DNA of 64,000 nt from Chelydra serpentina. Lineage: Eukaryota > Chordata > Testudines > Chelydridae. How positions within the stretch are numbered: position 1 is the first letter of the stretch; each line of letters opens with the position of its first letter. Under the pieces are notes generated by a model. That model worked only from the letters and a program-made list of their open reading frames with translations, did no database searches and was not told the DNA's origin. The stretch spans positions 124,001 through 188,000 of the forward strand of contig JBAIAC010000159.1 of NCBI GenBank assembly GCA_037349315.1. The letters run 5' to 3'. Both the position numbers and the translations under genes were made by a program. Positions 52,501 to 61,500 of this stretch are shown here, in pieces.

Positions 52501-55500
52501 GTGTGTGACCAGCAAGAAGGACTGTGCAATGATGGGGTCCCCCTGGGGGCTGCAGTGAGCAGTCCCAGGGGCGGAGGAGCCTGCGGCTTGGCCCTGGGAG
52601 AGAGAAGGATTTTTGCGGTGACAGGGTTCCCCTGGGGGTGCCGTGAGTGGAACCAGGGGCGGAGGAGCTGCAGCTCGACCCTGGCAAAGAGGCGGTGACC
52701 TGGAGAAGGGCTGGCACACTTGGGGTTCTTCCTGGAAACCGTGGGGAGCTAAGAGCACACAGGCCTGCGAGTCCACAGCAAACTTGGGAGCACTGAAGTG
52801 ATGGCCTATCGCTTTCTCCTTAAGAAGAGCATTGTAACCCTGTGCAAAAAGAGAGGGATACCCATTGGAAAGCTCACTAAAGCCCAGTTAATCACGCGGC
52901 TGGAGGAGGATGACCATTCCAGGGAGCAGATTCCTGACCCCAATGGGGCTACAGCAGGATCTGGGAGCAGCTGGAGTGATAGCCTGGCATCCCCAAGAGT
53001 CTGGTCCCCAACCAGACGGGGGTCTTCACGATCGGGTTCCCCAGCAGGGGATCGGAGACGGATGGGACTGGAGCTGAGTCCGAGAGAGCAAGAGGACGGT
53101 GAGAGACAGCAAGAGCCCGAGAAAGACCTACAGAAGGAGCAGCAGCGTGAACTTGCGGTGGTGGAACGGAGAGGCATAGGGGACTGGCCAGGGGTAAGTG
53201 GGGACAGATCCTGGGGTGCCAGCTCCGCAGGGAACCTCAATCCTAAATTGCTGCCCCTGGTTAAGGAGGGTGGGGATGTGGAGGCCCACCTCACTGCCTT
53301 GGAGCAGGCTGGTGATTAGAACCAGGGAGACCCTGCGGAAAAGCCCCGGGATCTAACCCCCTTGCTGGGTCCCAAGGCCATAAACTCCGCCAGCCAGATG
53401 GGTGGGATGGTGGACGGATTTCCACTCCTGGCCCTGGACTCAAACCCTATGGACCCCCAGTGGGAGCGGAAGGTGATGGTCAATGGAGAGACATTCGGGG
53501 GGTGGGAAGACCCCGGGACAGAGAGAATTGTGGTCAGGCCCCGGGTGGTGCACCCCCACCAGATGCTGAGGGGCTGTGTGACCTGGGTGAGGGTCCCAGG
53601 GACGGACCCATTCGCCCTGCCTATGGCCCAGATCCCTGTGCAGACCCAGGAGGGGTCGGGCTGGCTGGTGGTTGGGGGTCTCCAGGATATCAGCGGTGAG
53701 GTGCTGTTGGGGGGTGACTGTGTATCTTTGGGACAGGATCCAGGCCCTGGCCCTGTAACGGCCAAGGATTTGAATTTGAACTCAGGAAACCAATTGGCTA
53801 AGAGGGAAATGGTCAGTGAAAATGCAAATGACCTGGCTGGCAGGGGGGAGGAGCTGCCAGGCCCCGGTTACCTGCCTGCCTGTAACCAGACCCCTAGGGC
53901 GGGGTGGGACAGAGAGATGCTCCCCACCCCCCTGCACAATGGAGAGGTGGCTCAGGCAGTCTCTGATGCAGAGAGCAAAGCAGCGAGCTCGCTGCCTGGC
54001 CCCACAGGGACAGCCAGGGCAGCGCTGAGCACCGGGGGAGCAGAGACCCCAGCTGAGTGGGGGAACACACAGGCAGGGCAGGACAGCTGCCAACCAGGCT
54101 TGCCTGGTCCAGAGGTGCTGCCGGGAAGTGATTCCACGGCAGGGAGGGAGCCACCAGGGACAGGGCTCAGTGGGGCCGTGACCCCAGGCCTGGCCAGTGA
54201 GCTGCAGAAGGATCCCGCTTTGGAGAAGCTAAGGGAACTTGCTGGCCACAGCGCTGCAAACCCCCTTGGGGAAGACTGCAGAGACAGATCCCTGTGGGAG
54301 AAGGGATTCCTGTGCCGGGAATGGGCTGCCCAAGGGGAAGTAGAACTGTGGGGAATCAGGAGGCAGCCGGTGAGGCCCCAGAAGTATCATCACCGGCTAT
54401 TATACCTGGCCCAGGGTAAGGAAGAAGATCCCTGGAGGTCCCTGCCCATCAGAGAGGAACCTTTCCAGAAGGTGTCTATGAATAGGGTGGGCCCCCTCAG
54501 CAGGGCAACCCGGTCGGGGAAGAAGTACATTCTGGTGGTGGTAGATTTCGCCACCCGTTACCCCGAGGCGGTGCCCTTATTCTCCATTGAAGCAGACACC
54601 GTGGCGGATGCGCTGCTGACCATTTTCAGCCGAGTGGGGTTCCCCAAGGAAGTCCTGACAGACCAAGGGTCCAACTTCATGTCGGCCCTGCTCCGGTGCT
54701 TGTGGGAGAAATGTGGGGTCCGGCACAGCTGGGCCTCAGCATATCATCCCCAGTCCAATGGGCTGGTGGAGAGGTTCAATGGGATGCTAAAGATGATGCT
54801 GAAAACTTTTATGAACCAGCACCCGCAGGACTGTGACAAGTACCTACCGCACCTGCTGTTCGCCTACAGGGAAGTGCCCCAGGAGTCTACCGGTTTCTCG
54901 CCCTTCGAACTGTTATACGGCAGGAGGGTACAGGGGCCCCTGGACCGGATGAGAGACGAATGGGAGGGGGAGGCGGCCCCCGAGGGAGAGTCAGTGGTGG
55001 AGTATGTCCTGACCTTCCGAGAGAGACTTACTGAGCTCATGGGCCTGGCCAAGGGAAATCTGGCCAGAGCCCAGAGGAAGCAAAAGGTCTGGTATGACCG
55101 CACGGCGCGGGCCCGCGCCTACGCCACTGGGGATCAGGTGATGGTTCTCATCCCCGTGAGGAAAAACAAGCTGCAGGCTGCTTGGGAAGGTCCTTTCAAG
55201 GTTGTCAAGCAGCTAAATGAGGTAAATTATGTGGTGGAGCTGTCTAACCGGGCACACCACTGCCGGGTCTACCATGTCAATATGATGAAGCCATATTATG
55301 ACAGGGGGAATGTGGTGCTGGCCGTGTGTGGACATTGGGAGGAGCAGGGAAGTGACCCTCTAGTAGATCTATTCCCTGAGACAGGAGCTGGCTCCTCCCA
55401 AGAAACGATCCCCCTCTCTGATCAGCTAACCCCTACCCAGCAAGCTGAGATCAGAGGGGTGCTGCATCTGTACCGACAGCTGTTTTCCAACCAGCCGGGT

Positions 55501-58500
55501 CGCACTAATCTGACTGTCCACCGGGTGCAGACAGGAGCGCACCAACCTATAAGATGCTCCCCCTTCCGAGTCACAGGGAAGACAGCTCGGGACCTGGAAA
55601 GAGAGGTCAAGGACATGCTGGCTTTGGGGGTGATCCAGCCGTCGTCCAGCCCTTGGGCCTCGCCGGTGGTGCTGGTCCCCAAAAAGGATGGGTCGATCCG
55701 GTTCTGTGTGGACTATCGGAAGCTCAATGCCATCACTGTATCTGATGCCTACCCCATGCCCCGGCCGGACGAGCTCCTAGACAAGCTGGGAGGGGCTCGG
55801 TACCTTACCACCATAGATCTTACAAAGGGCTACTGGCAAGTGCCACTGGATGCAGATGCCCGGCTGAAATCTGCCTTCATTACCCCTCTGGGGCTCTACG
55901 AGTTCCTGACCCTGCCTTTCGGCCTCAAGGGAGAGCCAGCCACCTTCCAGCGCCTGGTGGATCGGCTACTGAAGGGGATGGAGAGCTTCGCTGTGGCATA
56001 TATCGATGACATCTGTGTCTTTAGCCAGACCTGGGAGGACCATGTGTCCCAAGTTAAACAAGTGCTGGACCGACTCCGGGAGGCTGGGCTGACCGTAAAA
56101 GCGGAGAAGTGCAAGGTGGGGATGGCTGAAGTGTCCTACCTGGGACACCGGGTGGGGAGCGGCCACGTAAAGCCAGAACCAGCCAAGGTGGAGGTGATCC
56201 GGGACTGGCCCGCTCCACAAACTAAAAAGCAGGTCCAGGCCTTTATTGGGATGGCGGGGTACTATCGAAGATTTGTGCCCCACTTTAGCGCCATAGCCAC
56301 CCCCATCACTGAGCTATGCAAGAAGGGGAAGCCAGACATGGTGGTCTGGACCAAGGAGTGCCAGAGGGCTCTCTGTGCACTGAAGGAGGCTTTGATCAGG
56401 GGCCCGGTTCTGGCAAACCCAGACTTTGACAAGCCCTTTCTGGTGTTCACCGACGCCTCCGACATGGGACTGGGGGCGGTGTTAATGCAGGAGGATGAAA
56501 CGGGGCAGAGACACCCATCGTGTATTTAAGCAAGAAGCTGCTACCCCGAGAGCAGAATTATGCGGCCATCGAGAAGGAATGCCTGGCCATGGTGTGGGCC
56601 CTCAAGAAACTAGAGCCGTATCTATTCGGGCGACACTTCACCGTGTACACCGACCACTCGCCCCTGACCTGGCTACACCGGATGAAAGGGGCCAACGCCA
56701 AGCTCCTGAGGTGGAGCCTGCTCCTGCAGGATTACGACATGGACGTGGTCCATGTGAAGGGAAGTGCCAACCTGATAGCGGATGCGTTGTCCCGGAGAGG
56801 GGGCCCTGAACTTCCCCAGGCCACTGGTCAGAGTGACCCCGCTCAGTTCAGTCTTGAAGGGGGGAGAGATGTGATGGAGTACCTATTGGGTTCCGGGAAG
56901 TGGGTGGCCCGCCCACTGCTAAAGGACCCCCCCTAGTTTAAGGGGAGGATCCACAGGACCTGGAATCCAAATGAGTCCGGGGGACAACTAATGAAATAAC
57001 AGGGTCAGGGGTGCGGTCACAGGGTTAAAAGAAGGGAGCCTGACGGGGACACCGAGCAGAGAACCCCGGACAGCGCCCACTGCTCCTCAAAGGCGTCGAG
57101 GGAGCCAGCGGACGCCGCCCAGAGGAACTCTGCTCGGATGCGTGAACGGACAAGGGATCGGAAACAGGCCCCACAGGCATCGGAGCCTCCATCGGCCAAC
57201 CTCCTCTCCCTGGTTTTATAGATGGCCAATTTAGCCAGGGCCAGGAGGAGATTGACCAGGAGGTCCCGTGACTTTGTGGGGCCACGGATAGGGAGTGCAT
57301 AGAGAAGGAGGTGAGGGGAAAAGTGCAGCCAAAATCGTAACAAAATATTGGTGAGGAGCCGGAATAGGGACTGCAACCTGGCGCACTCCAGGTAGACGTG
57401 CACCAGGGTCTCCCTCACACCACAGAAGGGGCAGGTATCCGGGACAGGGGTAAACCGCGCCAAATACACGCCCGTGCTCACGGCCCCATGAAGGAGTCGC
57501 CAGCTGACATCCCCGGTGGGCCTCGGTATCAGAGTGGAATAGAGGCTGGCCCACCGGGGCTCCTCACCCTCTAGAGGTGGTAGAAGGTCCCGCCACTTTG
57601 TGTCGGGGCGGGACACGAGGGCGAGGAAATGAAGGGTGTGGAGCACGAGCGTGTAGAGGTGCTTCCGTGGCGCGGTTTGAAAACGGACCGGCTGTAAGGT
57701 GTGCAGCCGGCTCATGGAGAAGGGGCGGGGAGGCCGGTTGGGTCCACGGGGTAGGGGCCCGATGAAAAGGTCCGGGGGGCCTGGGGTGGAGGGTGGGCGG
57801 GGCGTGCCCTCGTGCAGGACCCGGTCGAGATAGACCTGAGCAGCGGGTGGCAAAGCGGCCCTCACCTCCTGGAGTACGCGCCGGGGAGTACAAGGCCTGG
57901 AGAGCCCCATGCGCTGAGCAAGCGTCAGGGGATCCAGCCAGTCTCCCCGGTCGTAGTCCAGGAGGTCTCCGACTCTGGTGACTTCTGCCAGGACCAACCT
58001 CTGGCGCACCGAGGGGGACTCCGCCGCCTGCACACGAAGCTGGGGGTTGTGTAGCAGGGGCTCCGCGAGGAGATCTGCCCCCTCGGTGGCCGCCACGGAC
58101 CTGGTCGCTGAGAATAGCTTCCAGGTCCGGAGGAGGTCCTGGTAGAAGACCGGCAGCCCGGAGAGGTCTCGCGGAAGACCCCTCGGATGGAGATAAAGGA
58201 GCTGCCGGTCGTACCGGAGCCCTCGGAAGCGGCGCAGGAAGGCGTGCGCCAGTACGCTCCACGCCGGACTACCTGCACCATAAAGGAGTCTCTGCAGGGC
58301 CTGGAGGCGGAAGACACGGACCTGAGTGTGTGGACACTTCAGGCCCTGCCCACCCTCCTCCAGGGGCAGATGGAGGACCCCTGCAGAGACCCAGTGCAGC
58401 CCTGGCCAGAAGAACTCCAGAATCGCCGTCCGGAGGTCGGCCAGGAGACCCGGGGCTGGGACCAGGGTGTTGAGCCGGTACCAGAGCATGGACAGGACCA

Positions 58501-61500
58501 GTTGATTGAGTACCAGTGCCCTCCTGTGAAAGGAGAGGCACCGGAGTAGTCCTGTCCATTTCCGGAGCCGCTCGGTCACCCTGCCCTGTAAACCGTGCCA
58601 GTTCTCCGGCGGAGACGGATGCGTGGCGGAAAGGTAAACGCCCAGATAGAGCAGCGGACCCGCGCTCCACCTGATGGCCTGAAGCGCGGGTGGGAGGGAG
58701 CTCGCCTGCCACCCGTCCCCTACCACCAGGCCAGAGCTCTTGACCCAGTTGACCCGGGCAGAGGAGGCCGCCGAGTAGATGGCCTGGCAAGCCTCCACCC
58801 GCACCAAGTCGCCCGGGTCCTGGACCACGAGGAGCACATCGTCGGCGTACACCGACAGGACCAGCCGCAGCTCCGGCTCCCGCAGCACCAACCCCGTCAA
58901 CCGCCTGCGAAGGAGACAGAGGAAGGGCTCGATCGGAGTAGAGAGTGAGGTGGATTCAACCTGGGAGGTTTGTGGGGGAGGTTCCCTGGGACCTGCGGCA
59001 TTGCATTAGGAAAGGGAGACTTTACCTGGGGCTGTAACATGAGCCAGGACGGGGGTTGGGAGGTGACACCTTTGTCTGGGAGAACCGACAAAAGGCGAGA
59101 GGAGGAGCCCCGGGGGGGAGGGGAAGAGCCTCCTAGAGTTTTTGTCTGCGTGTTTTCAGTTTGGAGCGGGCTTGGGAAGAGGAGGGGAGGGGGGCAGACA
59201 GGGTCTGGCCTCCCTGCCCCATTTAGATGCTGTGGGGCGAAATGCAGGGAGCCCCCAGGCTGGGGTCTAAGCTCCCTGCCCCCCGGAAGGACCCGACTGA
59301 GGGGTCCTGGATGTACTGACAAGCTCTGGTTGGACTGTGTTCCTGGCATCTCTAATAAACCTTCTGTTCTACTGGCTGGCTGAGACTCCCAGTGAATCCG
59401 GGGAAGAGGGGTGCAGGGCCGGACTCCCCTATACTCCGTGACAGATGGGCAGAGCCGAGGACAGGGGATGGACAGAGCCGAGGACAGACAGATGGACAGA
59501 GCCGAGAACAGGGGATGGGCAGAGCCGAGAACGGGGCATGGACAGAGCCGAGGACAGATGGATGGACAGAGCCGAGAACGGGGCATGGACAGAGCGGAGG
59601 ACGGGGGATGGACAGAGCCGAGGACAGACGGATGGGCAGAGCCGAGAACAGGGGATGGACAGAGCCGAGGACAGACGGATGGACAGAGCGGAGGACGGGG
59701 GATGGGCAGAGCCGAGGACAGATGGATGGGCAGAGCCGAGAACAGAGGATGGGCAGACCCGAGAACAGAGGATGGGCAGACCCGAGAACAGGGGATGGGC
59801 AGAGCCGAGAACAGGGGATGGGCAGAGCCGAGGATGGGGGATGGGCAGAGCCAAGGACAGACGGATGGACAGAGCCAAGAATGGGGGATGGACAGAGTCG
59901 AGGACAGACGGATGGGCAGAGCCGAGAACGGGGGATGGACAGAGCGGAGGACAGACGGATGGACAGAGCCGAGAATGAGGAATAGACAGAACGGAGGACA
60001 GACGGATGGACAGAGCCGAGAATGGGGAATGGACAGAGCGGAGGACAGACGGATGGACAGAGTTGTGACGAAATAGGACTGTTGTTAATGTTTTCCCTGA
60101 GTATTGTGTGGGTGCCCTGGTTTCCCTATGTAGTGCTTGAGTTTCTAGGTGGTGGGACAAGGGGGCATGAGTGTTACAGAGGGTCCTGGACACAGAGAAG
60201 GGCCGACACTCTGTATCCTAGCAACTGATGGCCCCGGCCCCTCCCCTGCAAAGGTGGGAGCTGAAGGTGTTGGAACAAAGGGATCAGGTGACCTCCTGGC
60301 CCGGAAAGAGACAAAGGGGGAGGAGGGGCTGGATAGTTTCAGTTTGGAGCTGGCCGAAGAAGAGGGGAGAGAGGCAGACAAGGTCTGACCTCCCTGCCCC
60401 GTTTGGAGCTGTGGGGTGAAATGCAGGGAGCCCCCAGGCTGGGGTCTAAGCTCCCTGCCCCCCGGAAGGACCCGACTGAGGGGTCCTGGATGTACTGACA
60501 AGCTCTGGTTGGACTGTGTTCCTGGCATCTCTAATAAACCTTCTGTTCTACTGGCTGGCTGAGACTCCCAGTGACTCCGGGGAAGAGGGGTGCAGGGCCG
60601 GACTCCCCCACACTCCGTGACAAGAGTCGAGGACAGATGGATGGACAGAGCGGAGGACGGGGGATGGGCAGAGCGGAGGACAGACGGATGGACAGAGCGG
60701 AGGACAGACGGATGGATAGAGCGGAGGACGGGGGATGGGCAGAGCGGAGGACAGACTGATGGACAGAGCGGAGGACGGGGGATGGGTAGAGCCGAGGACA
60801 GACGGATGGGCAGAGCGGCGGACGGGGGATGGGCAGAGTGGAGGACAGACGATGGACAGAGCTGAGAACGGGGGATAGACAGAGCGGAGGATGGGGGATG
60901 GGCAGAGCCGAGGACAGACGGATGGACAGAGCCGAGGACGGGGGATGGGCAGAGCGGAGGACAGACGGATGGACAGAGCGGAGGACGGGGGATGGGCAGA
61001 GCGGAGGACAGACGGATGGACAGAGCGGAGGACGGGGGATGGGCAGAGCTGAGGACAGGGGATGGGCAGAGCGGAGGACAGACGGATGGACAGAGCGGAG
61101 GGCGGGGGATGGGCAGAGCCGAGGACAGACGGATGGACAGAGCAGAGGACGGGGGATGGGTAGAGCCGAGGACAGACGGATGGGCAGAGCGGAGGACGGG
61201 GGATGGGCAGAGTGGAGGACAGACGATGGACAGAGCTGAGAACGGGGGATAGACAGAGCGGAGGATGGGGGATGGGCAGAGCCGAGGACAGACGGATGGG
61301 CAGAGCCGAGGACGGGGGATGGGCAGAGCCGAGGACGGGGGATGGGCAGAGCGGAGACGGGGGATGGGCAGAGCCGAGGACGGGGGATGGGCAGAGCCAA
61401 GGACGGGGGATGGGCAGAGCCGAGGACAGGGGGATGGGCAGAGCGGAGGACGGGGGATGGGCAGAGCGGAGGACGGGGGATGGGCAGAGCGGAGGACGGG

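Larger units (their letters stand above)
51826..59443 (+). mobile_element. Gypsy (Gmr1-like) family A element, copy 4 (LTR-A2)
   Basis: A 7618-bp plus-strand insertion flanked by GATGG at 51821-51825 and 59444-59448, inside a minisatellite in a COL11A2 intron. The 5' LTR is 51826-52337. The 3' LTR is 56870-56881 plus 58941-59443, split by a Tx1-like LINE (56882-58933). The LTRs differ by a few percent in the stretch compared. A PPT lies at 56856-56869 and a primer site at 52340. This is the only copy with the reverse-transcriptase core. Its U3 region differs completely from LTR-A while R/U5 is shared. Confidence 0.95.

Noticed and set aside
57564..58262. 232-codon minus-strand frame overlapping the Tx1-like ORF
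   Set aside because: Shadow frame. The 627-codon frame carries the RT and zinc motifs.
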